This document shows, piece by piece, positions 1 to 8,829 of a DNA stretch of 64,000 bases (position 1 is its first letter; every line of letters starts with the position of its first letter). The notes beneath the pieces are model-generated. The model did not search any database. It was not told the origin of the DNA and saw only the letters and a list, made by a program, of their open reading frames with translations. The DNA comes from Weissella tructae (lineage in GTDB: Bacteria > Bacillota > Bacilli > Lactobacillales > Lactobacillaceae). The stretch lies in the NCBI RefSeq assembly GCF_000732905.1, contig NZ_CP007588.1, forward strand, positions 868,001 through 932,000, given 5' to 3'. The position numbers and the translations under genes were made by a program.

Positions 1-464
1 GTTGTTACTTCAGCAACAGTTTCTGCTTCCTTGGCTTGTTCAGCAGCAGCCTTTTCGGCAGCAGCTAGAGCCTTTTCAGCTTGCTTTGCTTCTTCCTTAG
101 CCTTAGCTTCTGCTTCAGCCTTTTCTTCCTTTTCCTTGGCTTCTGCAGCATCTTCCTTAGCAGCAGTTTCCTTAGCTAGCTTAGATGCCTTTTCAGCAGC
201 CTTATCAGCACCTGACTTTGTTGCATCTGCAATCTTGTCTGATGATACTGATGTGTTTGATGATACACGGATGTTTTGATCCGCAAACTTAATTTCTTCG
301 TTTTGGACAGATGCAACAACCATGTCGTTAACTGACATTGTTAGTTGTGAATCTGCTTGGTTAGCGTTCGCAACGTTTGATGCGGCGTGAACCATAGTTT
401 GGCCGGTAGTTAGCAATGCAACGATACCAGCCACCGTTAAGGCAACTTCTTTAGATGTCTTCAT
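1..464 (-). CDS. Secreted Ala/Lys/Glu-rich coiled-coil protein, 3' end cut by window edge
   Basis: Reading from an ATG at 464 there is an open frame of 154 codons running off the left edge. GGAGG at about 476-480 is a suitable ribosome binding site. Residues 1-28 form a signal peptide (MKTSKE, hydrophobic core VALTVAGIVALL, Ala-x-Ala-like end MVHAAS), so the product is exported. After about 60 ordinary residues it becomes an Ala/Lys/Glu-rich low-complexity coil (residues about 85-154). Secreted peptidoglycan hydrolases and LysM proteins of lactic acid bacteria often have such linkers, but the catalytic part would lie outside the window, so the function is unknown. The 390-base upstream region carries direct repeats resembling WalR/PhoP boxes, consistent with a cell-wall role (inference). 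Confidence 0.7.
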   Translation of the reverse strand, partial: MKTSKEVALTVAGIVALLTTGQTMVHAASNVANANQADSQLTMSVNDMVVASVQNEEIKFADQNIRVSSNTSVSSDKIADATKSGADKAAEKASKLAKETAAKEDAAEAKEKEEKAEAEAKAKEEAKQAEKALAAAEKAAAEQAKEAETVAEVT

Positions 465-855
465 TTCTTTAAAATCCTCCATTGATTTGGTCATGCGAAC
501 ATGACGATCAAATGCTAAAAGTTAAAGCAACTTGTGTGATTCACAAAATTGCTAGTCGTGATTACCAGTCGCAACCACAAGAACTAGTTTAACAATCTAG
601 CTAGGCTATATATTTCAAAAAAATGTCAATCAGTCTTTTTAATGTCTTTTTAGCGTCGTTTTACGTAACACTCTTGTAACATAAGGGGGTTATTTGACAA
701 TAAAACCGACTCTAATCACTTTAAAAACCTTTTACTTTACTGGTTAAGCAATTATGATAATTTGTGTAATTTTGTGTAATTTTTTGATTTAACTAAATAT
801 CGTGTCCGTTATCCAAAGTTTTGTAACATTCCTGTAACGTTATTTGGTTTCGTTT
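465..855 (-). promoter_or_regulatory. Long upstream region of the secreted protein with OmpR-family direct repeats
   Basis: This gene-free stretch separates coaA from the secreted-protein gene, and both are on the minus strand, so it can only serve the latter. It is AT-rich. It holds two TGTAAC-N5-TGTAAC type direct repeats (664-680, with first half CGTAAC, and 822-838, perfect) and a tandem decamer TTTGTGTAAT (761-770, 771-780). A TTGACA hexamer lies on the minus strand at 629-624, but I see no well-spaced -10 box. The repeat architecture matches the WalR (YycF) box TGTWAH-N5-TGTWAH, or in reverse complement a PhoP-type TTACA repeat. Binding is inferred from sequence only. Confidence 0.5.
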
Positions 856-1803
856 TTAGTGTTTTCGTAACCAAATTTCAGAGAAGCCATGACCAACGGT
901 CTTACGCAGAATTAAGTCTGCGCGTTCACGTGTCGGTAAAATGTACTGCGTAAGATTAGGTAAATTGACACTTTCCCACACTGACTCGGCGTATTTCAAT
1001 GCATCCGCACGTGGCAATTGCGCTAATTCATAGAAATAATTATCCGGATCATTAGCAACATCACTTTGTTCTAGCAGCGCTTCATAGCGATCTAGATACC
1101 AATGTGCAATCAAATCCGTCTCTGCATCTATATAGATAGAAAAATCAAAAAAGTCTGAAAGATACACTGCTGAGTCAGCATTCGGTTGTAAGGTATTAAT
1201 TCCTTCTACTATTAATATAGAAGGTTTTGCAAATTCATCAAATGTATTAGGCATCACATCTGATATATCATGCGAGTATTTTGGGGATTGTAGTTGGTCG
1301 GCACCACTCTTTACTTCATCCATAAAATTCAACAACGCCTGCATATCATACGACTCAGGGAACCCTTTACGTTCCATAATACCTTCTGCAAGTAATTGGC
1401 TATTTGGCTTCAAAAATCCATCAGTTGTCATCAATGCGACTTCATCATGCCCCATCGCTTCTTGAAGTAAATACGTTAATAGTCGAGCTGTGGTTGTTTT
1501 CCCCACTGCTACCGAACCAGCAATACCTACAACAAACGGAATATCATAGCTTTGTTCATGTAAAAAGGTTGTCTGATGCGCGCGATGCGCTTGATATTCT
1601 TTGTACATGAATTGTACGTAGCGTACAAGTGGTAAATAAACGTCATGTACATCATCTAAAGAGATTTGGTCGTTAAACGCCTTGATACGTGTTAAGAATG
1701 CCGTATCAACGGTACTAGGTAATTCAGCTTGGCTCCCTGGTCCAATATGACGCCATTGTTCCTTAGGGTACGCCACATAGTTCAACAACTTCACATCAGT
1801 CAT
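856..1803 (-). CDS. coaA: Type I pantothenate kinase
   Basis: Phosphorylates pantothenate to 4'-phosphopantothenate, the first and usually rate-limiting step of coenzyme A synthesis, in the cytoplasm. At 315 residues it has the normal length of bacterial type I (CoaA) enzymes. A P-loop GSVAVGKTT sits near residue 96, and the family signatures TTDGFLKPN (about residue 126) and RKGFPESYD (about 145) follow. It starts three bases after the helD stop with GAGG just upstream, so the two genes are translationally linked and transcribed helD-coaA. No clear terminator follows it. Type I enzymes are feedback-inhibited by CoA. Assignment is secure. Confidence 0.95.
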   Translation of the reverse strand: MTDVKLLNYVAYPKEQWRHIGPGSQAELPSTVDTAFLTRIKAFNDQISLDDVHDVYLPLVRYVQFMYKEYQAHRAHQTTFLHEQSYDIPFVVGIAGSVAVGKTTTARLLTYLLQEAMGHDEVALMTTDGFLKPNSQLLAEGIMERKGFPESYDMQALLNFMDEVKSGADQLQSPKYSHDISDVMPNTFDEFAKPSILIVEGINTLQPNADSAVYLSDFFDFSIYIDAETDLIAHWYLDRYEALLEQSDVANDPDNYFYELAQLPRADALKYAESVWESVNLPNLTQYILPTRERADLILRKTVGHGFSEIWLRKH

Positions 1804-1805
1804 GA

Positions 1806-4091
1806 TTATCCTCGAGTATATAAGGCTGGATCAACACGATCCAATAATGGTGTTAAGTTTTCTAGTGCTAGCACAGTCAAACGATGCATCGCACGAGAAG
1901 CAATTGTATACACTAATTGACGTTCATCATCTTGCGTGTACACCTTATCAGATGCATCCCACATAATAACTGCGTCAAATTCAAGTCCCTTAGCCAAGTA
2001 CGCCGGCACAATAATTGTCCCTGGTACCAAACGTTGGTTTTCCGTACGAATAATTGTCACGTCTACTTCGTCGCGCAAAGCAGCATACACTTCTTCAGCT
2101 TCAGCCAAGTTCTTTGTAATGATAGCCGTTGTTTCTTCATCTGCGACATTACGCTTAACTTGTTCAATCGCATCAGCGGTCATCGCAGCTACTGTTGGTG
2201 CGACAACAACACGTGGTAATTCACCTTCACGGGCAAAGGCATTAATTTGCGCCCCATCAATCAAGATTTCCTTAGCAAAATCGGTAATTGGTTGTGTTGA
2301 ACGGTACGTGTCTGTCAATTGAATATACGCTGACTTTTCAGGATTGAATAACGTTGCCAAATCAGCACGTAAGCTTACCGCATTTTCCTTAGTAAAGATG
2401 GCTTGATTCAAGTCACCTAACATTGTAAAGCGAGCCTTAGGGAAGCTGTACTTCAAGAACGCCAATTGGAATGGTGTATAGTCTTGAATTTCATCAATGA
2501 AGACGAAGCGAATATCACGTTCACCATGACTACCCTTAATCAAGTCAAATAGGTACATAAATGGTGTCATATCCGCCAACAACAAGTGACTTGACTTCAT
2601 TTCTGTAACGGTTTCTTGAATGCCTGCTAACCAGTCTTGGGCTGTAATATCATGTTGTGCCAAATCAATCATCGTTGGTACAGCTTGTAGGAAGTGTACG
2701 AATTGCTTGTTGATATTAATGAAACGATTACGGTTAATCCCCTTGGCCAATGGCGCAAGTTCATTTGACACGATAATCTTTGCCAAGTACTTTGTTTCAG
2801 CTTCTTCTGAATCAAATTCTTTGGCTTCATCACCCAACATTGAGTCATATTCTTCCTTAGAAAGTGATTGAATAATTTGTTCGACCCAATCGGCCTTCAT
2901 TTCTGTCCCAACATGACCTTGTAAGATAGCCAACAACTTTTCCTTCGTTGCTTGTAGACGATTACCTAGATGGTAATTTTCGTTAAAGCTGTAGAAAATG
3001 CTCAAAATGCGTTCTTTAGAAATCAGTTCCTTACCTTTGAACTTGATTGGACGTACTTGAATATCAGCTTGGTTCAAACCTTGGGCATAGCGTGTCATTA
3101 CGTCAAAGTAATCACGTGTCCCCTTGAAGTCGTTAACGCGCTTTTGCGCTGGTGTTAAGTCTTCCTCAAAACGTTCTTGCAATGTTTCTAATTCAAAACG
3201 TGGCAAACGACGAGATGCGTATTGGTAATACGTTAATTGCACCATGTTTTGTTCACCCAATTCTGGCAAAACTTGGTCAATATAGTCGTTAAACAATTGA
3301 TTTGGTGAGAACATCACAACTTGTCCAGAAGTCAGTTGTCCACGGTAACGATATAGCAAATATGCCACACGTTGCAGCACAGCAGATGTCTTTCCTGATC
3401 CAGCTGCTCCTTGCACGAACAATAGATCATCCGCAGTGTTACGAATAATCTTGTTTTGTTCTTGTTGGATTGTTGTCACGATAGATTGCATCTTAGTCGT
3501 TGAATCACCAGACAACGCAGCCAACAACATTTGGTCACCAACCGCTTCATCTGTATCGAAGATCGTCACAATTGTGCCATCTTCAATTTGGAATTGACGC
3601 TTCAAATGGACCGTTGCTTCTTGTTGTCCATCTGGTGTTGTATATGTGACTTCTCCGACACCATCATCATAGTAAATTGATGAAATTGGTGCACGCCAGT
3701 CATAGACCAAGAAATTGTCTGGTCCATCAGAAAATGACGCCAATCCAATATAAATAGGTTCTGTTGTTTCAGCTCCCTTCTCTTGCACATCAATACGTGC
3801 AAAGTAAGGGCGTTCAACCAAACGATCTAGAATTTCCGCACGACGATCGGCAGAGTTCATTGCTGCTTCTCGTTGCTCCAACATTTGTTGTTGTTGACGA
3901 ACTGATGTTGCAGTTTCAAACAAACTACCATAGTTTTCTGTCTTAAAACGAACATCTTTCCAACCTGCTTCAACTTGATCATGTTGATCTGAGGCGTATT
4001 GTTGGTCTAAGCGATTTTGTACTTGTTCATCTTTAATCTTATCCAACACCATATCTAGGCGTTGTTGTTCCATTTGATAGCCTTCACTCAT
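1806..4091 (-). CDS. helD: RNA polymerase recycling motor ATPase HelD (UvrD/Rep-like helicase)
   Basis: HelD is a superfamily 1 helicase-like ATPase of Gram-positive bacteria that binds RNA polymerase and releases stalled complexes. The 761-residue product begins with a charged coiled coil (about residues 1-90), the secondary-channel arm in known HelD proteins. It has the family block VYDWRAPISSIYY near residue 130, a Walker A GAAGSGKT at 228-235, and a Walker B/DEAD-like FIDEIQDY near 545. The late motif YLAKGLEFDAV is typical of UvrD-like helicases. GGGAGG lies 7 bases before the ATG. It follows the recA terminator and precedes coaA. Length and motifs fit HelD better than UvrD, PcrA or RecD2. 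Confidence 0.9.
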   Translation of the reverse strand: MSEGYQMEQQRLDMVLDKIKDEQVQNRLDQQYASDQHDQVEAGWKDVRFKTENYGSLFETATSVRQQQQMLEQREAAMNSADRRAEILDRLVERPYFARIDVQEKGAETTEPIYIGLASFSDGPDNFLVYDWRAPISSIYYDDGVGEVTYTTPDGQQEATVHLKRQFQIEDGTIVTIFDTDEAVGDQMLLAALSGDSTTKMQSIVTTIQQEQNKIIRNTADDLLFVQGAAGSGKTSAVLQRVAYLLYRYRGQLTSGQVVMFSPNQLFNDYIDQVLPELGEQNMVQLTYYQYASRRLPRFELETLQERFEEDLTPAQKRVNDFKGTRDYFDVMTRYAQGLNQADIQVRPIKFKGKELISKERILSIFYSFNENYHLGNRLQATKEKLLAILQGHVGTEMKADWVEQIIQSLSKEEYDSMLGDEAKEFDSEEAETKYLAKIIVSNELAPLAKGINRNRFININKQFVHFLQAVPTMIDLAQHDITAQDWLAGIQETVTEMKSSHLLLADMTPFMYLFDLIKGSHGERDIRFVFIDEIQDYTPFQLAFLKYSFPKARFTMLGDLNQAIFTKENAVSLRADLATLFNPEKSAYIQLTDTYRSTQPITDFAKEILIDGAQINAFAREGELPRVVVAPTVAAMTADAIEQVKRNVADEETTAIITKNLAEAEEVYAALRDEVDVTIIRTENQRLVPGTIIVPAYLAKGLEFDAVIMWDASDKVYTQDDERQLVYTIASRAMHRLTVLALENLTPLLDRVDPALYTRG

Positions 4092-4184
4092 TGGGAGCCT
4101 CCCCGGTTTCTTTAAAAAATTAGTTATTTAATCTTACTACAATTATCGTCTAAATTCCATGTTTGTAACGTGTCATAAAGGCAA

Positions 4185-4217
4185 CAAAAAAGTGTCCGAT
4201 GATATCATCGAACACTC
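4185..4217 (-). terminator. Intrinsic terminator of recA
   Basis: A near-perfect inverted repeat (AGTGTTCGATGAT / ATCATCGGACACT on the minus strand) is followed by six T. It lies 14 bases past the recA stop. Confidence 0.88.
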
Positions 4218-4229
4218 TCTATCTAACTT

Positions 4230-5369
4230 CTATTCAGCACTATCAATGTCAATCAAATCAATTTCTTCATTTTGTTCGACAACTTCTTCTTCAGCCCCGT
4301 CCTTGTTACCCAAGTAGGCATCACGAACACGGTTGTAAATTTCATCATATGTTTCTTTTTGTTCAGGATCTTCTAGCCAACGAATTGCATTCACTTTTCC
4401 TTGACCAATCTTGTTACCTTCATAGGCAAACCATGATCCAGATTTGTTAACAATATCCTTATCAACAGCCAAATCAATCATTTCACCTGTCTTAGAAATA
4501 CCCTTACCAAACATGATTTCAATTTCGATTTCACGGAACGGTGCAGCCACCTTGTTCTTAGCAACCTTAATCTTTGTCAAGTTACCAACTGACTTCACAT
4601 CATCCCCGTCAGCCTTAGTTGGTTCAATGCTTCCACGACGACGAACATCCAAACGAACTGATGAATAGAACTTCAACGCACGTCCACCTGGTGTTGTTTC
4701 AGGGTTACCAAACATCACACCAATCTTTTCACGCAATTGGTTAATAAAGATTGCCGTTGTCCCGGTACGCAAAATACCACCAGACATCTTACGAAGCGCT
4801 TGTGACATCATACGTGCTTGCAATCCAACAGAAGAATCTCCGATTTCTCCATCGATTTCCGCCTTTGGTGTCAAAGCCGCAACAGAGTCCACAACAACCA
4901 TGTCAATTGCTCCAGAAGAAATCAATTCATCAGCAATCGCCAATCCTTGTTCCCCAGTGTCTGGTTGTGACAACAATAGTTCATCAACGTTAACACCTAA
5001 GGCACGAGCATAGGCAACATCAATCGCGTTTTCCGCGTCAATATATGCAACGATTCCACCGTTCTTTTGTGCTTCCGCAACAGCGTGCAAAGCCAATGTT
5101 GTCTTACCTGATGATTCAGGACCGTAAATTTCAATGATACGTCCCTTAGGATATCCACCAATTCCCAATGCGATATCCAACTTCAATGAACCTGTTGATG
5201 TAGATTCAACATGGGTAAACTTACTGTCTCCCATCTTCATAACAGATCCCTTACCAAAAGACTTTTCAATCTTCTTTAGCGCATCATTCAAAGCCTTTTC
5301 ACGAGCCGCTTTGTCTTCGATACGTCCTTCAATCTTTTTATTTGGATTAATATTCTTCCCTGATGCCAT
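4230..5369 (-). CDS. recA: Recombinase RecA
   Basis: RecA forms ATP-dependent filaments on single-stranded DNA, drives homologous recombination and stimulates LexA-type autocleavage. The 379-residue protein shows Walker A GPESSGKT at residues 83-90, Walker [10 protein letters not shown] near 157, loop L2 [19 protein letters not shown], and an acidic C-terminal tail rich in Glu and Asp. GAGGTGAG precedes the ATG. It lies downstream of cinA in the conserved Lactobacillales order rodZ-pgsA-cinA-recA but has its own promoter in the gap and its own terminator. I saw no LexA-type palindrome (CGAAC-N4-GTTCG) upstream. Confidence 0.98.
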   Translation of the reverse strand: MASGKNINPNKKIEGRIEDKAAREKALNDALKKIEKSFGKGSVMKMGDSKFTHVESTSTGSLKLDIALGIGGYPKGRIIEIYGPESSGKTTLALHAVAEAQKNGGIVAYIDAENAIDVAYARALGVNVDELLLSQPDTGEQGLAIADELISSGAIDMVVVDSVAALTPKAEIDGEIGDSSVGLQARMMSQALRKMSGGILRTGTTAIFINQLREKIGVMFGNPETTPGGRALKFYSSVRLDVRRRGSIEPTKADGDDVKSVGNLTKIKVAKNKVAAPFREIEIEIMFGKGISKTGEMIDLAVDKDIVNKSGSWFAYEGNKIGQGKVNAIRWLEDPEQKETYDEIYNRVRDAYLGNKDGAEEEVVEQNEEIDLIDIDSAE

Positions 5370-5411
5370 TACGACTCACCTCGTCTTATTAACTTTAACT
5401 TAATTTATTTA

Positions 5412-5441
5412 AGTATACACCTAACGCCAAATCTAGCGCAA
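5412..5441 (-). promoter_or_regulatory. Probable recA promoter
   Basis: On the minus strand, -35 TTGCGC (5441-5436), an 18-base spacer and -10 TATACT (5417-5412) lie in the cinA-recA gap, about 45 bases before the recA start. This lets recA be transcribed independently of cinA. Confidence 0.55.
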
Positions 5442-5446
5442 CCTTT

Positions 5447-5920
5447 TTAGTCATTATTTTCCAATACGTCTAAGAGCCATTCTACAGCTGCATTAACCGC
5501 TGTCGTTCTCACTTCTAGACGATCACCTTGAAACGCATATTCACGACTCGTGACTTGCCCATTCAACGCTAATCCGATAAATACTGTTCCGGCAGCGTGT
5601 CCTTCAGATGGACCTGGACCAGCAACACCTGTAAAACTAACTGCCACATCTGTGTTTAATTTATTTTGGGCACCCGCTGCCATTGCTTGTGCAACTTCAT
5701 GCGAGACAACACCTTTGCTTGTAATTAAATCCATTGATACATCAACCATACTTGCTTTTGTTTCGGCTGAATAGGTCACAAAACCACCCGGCAAGACTGC
5801 TGAAATTCCTGGGACGTTACCTAGTTCGCTTAAAAACATCCCCGCCGTCAACGATTCGGCGGCTGTAATAGATAGGTCTTTGGTAATTAACGTGTCACCC
5901 AATGTCTCTATTAACGTCAT
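5447..5920 (-). CDS. cinA: CinA C-terminal-domain protein (nicotinamide-nucleotide amidohydrolase, PncC type)
   Basis: Stand-alone CinA/PncC domain of about 157 residues. The family deamidates nicotinamide mononucleotide in NAD recycling and is historically linked to competence (CinA). Visible signatures are AAESLTAG near the start (catalytic Ser), VTYSAETK (Tyr/Lys of the active site), and TGVAGPGPSEG. The open frame extends upstream to an ATG at 5953, but that ATG lies inside the pgsA terminator hairpin. AAAGGTGG sits 8 bases before the ATG at 5920, so I choose 5920. Lactobacillales often keep a longer two-domain CinA at this position; only the C-terminal domain is present here. Confidence 0.88.
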   Translation of the reverse strand: MTLIETLGDTLITKDLSITAAESLTAGMFLSELGNVPGISAVLPGGFVTYSAETKASMVDVSMDLITSKGVVSHEVAQAMAAGAQNKLNTDVAVSFTGVAGPGPSEGHAAGTVFIGLALNGQVTSREYAFQGDRLEVRTTAVNAAVEWLLDVLENND

Positions 5921-5943
5921 TTGTTTATCCACCTTTTTCAAAT

Positions 5944-5980
5944 AAAAAAGCAAGCCGATGTCATCGACACCTGCTTGCTC
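5944..5980 (-). terminator. Terminator between pgsA and cinA
   Basis: On the minus strand the stem AGCAAGC / GCTTGCT encloses a second complementary pair (CGATG / CATCG) and is followed by TTTTTTATT. It starts 7 bases after the pgsA stop and covers the rejected upstream ATG of cinA. Confidence 0.85.
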
Positions 5981-5986
5981 ATTTGG

Positions 5987-6571
5987 TTATTTAAATCCGT
6001 CACTAAACACGCGACGGTTTTGGTAAAAGTAATCAATTCCTGAGTAAATTGTTGCAATCAATGCGATCCACATCATGATTTGTGCAAATGGCAAACCAAT
6101 CAATGCAAATCCAATGTTATGCAACAAGAAGAAGATAATCGCAATCATTTGTGATGTCGTCTTAATCTTACCTGGCATTGCAGCTGCTAGGACTTGTCCA
6201 TTGTTTTCAACAATCAATGTACGTAATCCAGTAATCGCCAATTCTCGAATCACAATAATTGACACGACCCATGCCGCAACCCAATCAAATTGTACGAAGA
6301 AAATCAAAGCAGTCATCACCAACAACTTGTCTGCAAGTGGGTCCGCGAATTTCCCAAAATTTGTGACGAGGTTTTCACGACGTGCAATTTGCCCATCCAG
6401 AAAATCTGTTAATGATGCAATGATAAAGACAATCGCCGCAACCAAGTGTACAACGGGCATTGTAGCACCCAAGATTGTGACCATTCCCCAATCCAATGGC
6501 AACGTCAACAACAGCATGAATACTGGGATTAGCACAATTCGGAAAACAGTTAATTTATTTGGTAAATTCAT
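5987..6571 (-). CDS. pgsA: CDP-diacylglycerol-glycerol-3-phosphate 3-phosphatidyltransferase
   Basis: Integral membrane enzyme making phosphatidylglycerophosphate, the precursor of phosphatidylglycerol and, through cls in this window, cardiolipin. The 194-residue protein carries the complete CDP-alcohol phosphatidyltransferase motif DG-x2-AR-x8-G-x3-D-x3-D, starting at DFLDGQIAR near residue 60. Several hydrophobic segments flank it (for example VFMLLLTLPLDWG and MIAIIFFLLHNIGFALIG). It lies 13 bases after the rodZ-like gene and is followed by a terminator. Confidence 0.95.
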   Translation of the reverse strand: MNLPNKLTVFRIVLIPVFMLLLTLPLDWGMVTILGATMPVVHLVAAIVFIIASLTDFLDGQIARRENLVTNFGKFADPLADKLLVMTALIFFVQFDWVAAWVVSIIVIRELAITGLRTLIVENNGQVLAAAMPGKIKTTSQMIAIIFFLLHNIGFALIGLPFAQIMMWIALIATIYSGIDYFYQNRRVFSDGFK

Positions 6572-6584
6572 CTTAAACCTCTTT

Positions 6585-7487
6585 TTAACGCTTAAAGTTC
6601 AATGCAGAACGCCAAACCATTACATTTCCGTTCTTCAATGGCAAATCAGTTCCATCCAACTTCGTTGTCAACATTGTGGCATTTCCAATTTGCATTGTAA
6701 CACCAGTCATAGTCGTTGGAATTTCCAAAGATTGTGATGTACCACTCTTCAATGTATCGTTCATCAAAACAGTTCCATCAGTGCCTGTTACTTGTAGCCA
6801 TACATCACCCTTTGCTTCCACCTTCAATGTTGAAGGCTTGTCCTTAGGTACTTGTACGTCGTTATAAGTAACTCCAGCTGCATCAACGATTGGTGTTCCT
6901 AGCTTTACTGATTCTTCCTTCTTGCTTGAAGATGATGCAGAAGATTCCTTCTTGCTTTCGCTCTTAGCTGATTCGCTTGAGCTTTCAGCTGGCTTAGAAA
7001 CAGATGATGTTGTCACTGAAACAGCCTTCTTGTCTGGCGTGTTTGTTGATCCTGTAAAAGCAACAACTAATGCCCAGATAACACCCAGGATTGTCACAAT
7101 CGCAATACCAATCAAAACCTTTGGCATAACACGACGTGTCTTTTCAGCGGCACCTTCTTCAGCATGGTGCATACCTGCACGTGTCACATGATCCTTATCA
7201 ACGCGAGCACCGGCTAGTGTTGCTTCTGTTTCTGATGGCGTTGCAGCTACCAAATCATGTTCAGCAACAAATGCATCAACATCTAGATCAAGCGCATTTG
7301 CAAATTGACGTACAAACGCACGTTCGTAAAATGTACCTGGTAATTGTTCGAATTGCCCATTTTCAATTGCTTGCAAATACCGTGTTTGAATTCTTGTCTT
7401 TTGTTGAATTTCGTCTAATGACATTCCCTTATCAAGACGGACCTTTTGAAGGTCTTGCCCAATTTGCTTATTGCGTTCTTCGTTCAT
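6585..7487 (-). CDS. rodZ: RodZ-like helix-turn-helix membrane protein (YmfM type)
   Basis: A bitopic protein related to RodZ, which links the elongation machinery and MreB to the membrane in rods. Domains in order: an N-terminal Xre-type helix-turn-helix (GMSLDEIQQKTRIQTRYL, within the first 50 residues), a charged linker, one transmembrane helix (VLIGIAIVTILGVIWALVVA), a Ser/Lys-rich spacer, and a C-terminal beta-rich DUF4115-like domain. The frame is open to a TTG at 7526, but the ATG at 7487 starts the conserved domain (MNEERNKQIGQDL) and has AGGGTG before it, so I use 7487. Its place upstream of pgsA is conserved in Firmicutes. Confidence 0.85.
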   Translation of the reverse strand: MNEERNKQIGQDLQKVRLDKGMSLDEIQQKTRIQTRYLQAIENGQFEQLPGTFYERAFVRQFANALDLDVDAFVAEHDLVAATPSETEATLAGARVDKDHVTRAGMHHAEEGAAEKTRRVMPKVLIGIAIVTILGVIWALVVAFTGSTNTPDKKAVSVTTSSVSKPAESSSESAKSESKKESSASSSSKKEESVKLGTPIVDAAGVTYNDVQVPKDKPSTLKVEAKGDVWLQVTGTDGTVLMNDTLKSGTSQSLEIPTTMTGVTMQIGNATMLTTKLDGTDLPLKNGNVMVWRSALNFKR

Positions 7488-7557
7488 CACATTCACCCTA
7501 CTCGCCAATTTATAGTTATTTGCCAATCATAGCATTTTTTATGCTATTTTTCAATTC

Positions 7558-8829
7558 TCAATTTGCATGTGCAATGATTTCAACCATCGTGTTTTGAGGC
7601 CCTTTTTCAAGGATTTCCGCCACGTCTGAAATCGTCAATTCACGTAAAATTTGGATGTCATCGGCAATCGTACTTTCAGCGAAAGTTTGTCCTTCAAAAT
7701 GAGTAACAACTCCCTCTAAAAAGTTCAATCGTTGAATCGCACGACTCAATGCATCCATTTTTGCATACTGAAACGCATCTGTTAGTGCCGCAAATTGTTC
7801 TGGCAAGTTACCTAACACAGATTTAATTTGCGTCACAAACTCAGGCACATCCCCAGTGTCACCCACAACACTAATAAAGGCAAAACCACGTTCCCATTCC
7901 ATATCGACGGCAAAATTATCATCAATCAGTCCGTCGTTATACCAATCCATGTATGTTGGTGAAAATTCACCAAATACGAGGTCTAGCGCTAAACTAACAG
8001 CCAAAATTTCACGCAATGCGTCCTTACCTGTTGCAAGGTTACCACCATTATCCCACCGCATTCCTAACGCAACCTTATTTCTGTTCGTTGGAATGTCAAT
8101 TAATAATGGACGTTCGTCACTAGGGCGATAACTAATTGGCAAGCGCGTCGCTTGCTTTTGCTTTGGTCGTTGTCCAGCTAATGATGCCGCAATGGTTGCT
8201 TTCGTTTGTGCCACATCAAACGCGCCAGCAATGTAAATATCCATATTTTCTGGTTGATAAAATGCGTTAAAAGCTAACTCTAAATCTTGTACTGTGATTG
8301 CCGTCAACGAGTCATGATCCCCCACAATCTCATCAGCTAACGCATCTTGCGGATACAATTGGGCCATTAACCCTCGGTATAATTGCCCGTCTGGATCATC
8401 TGCATATTGATCAGCTTCTTGCATGATAATCTGTGCTTCACGTGCCACATCTTCTTCTGTTAAAAACACTTCTTGTGTAAATGTTAATAATTCTGTCAAA
8501 GCGTCTTGATTGTTCGCCAAACTATTAAAGTAGTAAGTTGTGCGCGCTTGACTCGTAAAAGCATTCGTATCCGCTCCTAACGCACTCAACTTAGTAAATG
8601 CATCATGATCGGCTTGTTTAAAGATACGATGTTCCAAAAAATGAGCGATACCAGCAGGTTGATGTATGTCTTCATTTTCCCACGTAAAATCACGGTCACG
8701 TGCCCCAAAATCTACCGTAATCATCGCAGCCATTTGATGATAGTTCTGACGTGGTTCTAAATGCACACGCAAGCCATTAGGGAGTGTGTATACAATTTCT
8801 TCTGGACTAAATTTCTTCACTGGATTCAT
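7558..8829 (-). CDS. yfmH: M16 family zinc peptidase, YfmH/YmfH type
   Basis: Insulinase-family protein with an intact inverted zinc motif HFLEH (residues 67-71 of the longest frame) and a downstream Glu-rich segment EAQIIMQEADQY as third-ligand region, so it should be the catalytic partner. Homologues next to the rodZ gene are annotated as EF-P 5-aminopentanol modification-associated proteins. The frame opens at a TTG (8841), but an ATG at 8829 with GGAG six bases upstream is the better start. It overlaps the end of yfmF by 23 bases, pointing to translational coupling and a heteromeric complex. Confidence 0.85.
   Translation of the reverse strand: MNPVKKFSPEEIVYTLPNGLRVHLEPRQNYHQMAAMITVDFGARDRDFTWENEDIHQPAGIAHFLEHRIFKQADHDAFTKLSALGADTNAFTSQARTTYYFNSLANNQDALTELLTFTQEVFLTEEDVAREAQIIMQEADQYADDPDGQLYRGLMAQLYPQDALADEIVGDHDSLTAITVQDLELAFNAFYQPENMDIYIAGAFDVAQTKATIAASLAGQRPKQKQATRLPISYRPSDERPLLIDIPTNRNKVALGMRWDNGGNLATGKDALREILAVSLALDLVFGEFSPTYMDWYNDGLIDDNFAVDMEWERGFAFISVVGDTGDVPEFVTQIKSVLGNLPEQFAALTDAFQYAKMDALSRAIQRLNFLEGVVTHFEGQTFAESTIADDIQILRELTISDVAEILEKGPQNTMVEIIAHAN

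Noticed and set aside
31-279. Ala/Ser-rich open frame on the plus strand
   Set aside because: It is the antisense of the Ala/Lys/Glu-rich secreted protein; the minus-strand frame has a signal peptide and a ribosome binding site.
761-780. Tandem decamer as start of a CRISPR or VNTR
   Set aside because: Only two copies with no spacers; more likely part of an AT-rich regulatory region.
4199-5403. Several plus-strand open frames opposite recA
   Set aside because: They mirror recA codons and have no ribosome binding sites; the same applies to similar frames opposite other genes throughout.
5921-5953. Upstream start of cinA at 5953
   Set aside because: This ATG is within the pgsA terminator hairpin and lacks a ribosome binding site. 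The ATG at 5920 has AAAGGTGG at 8 bases.
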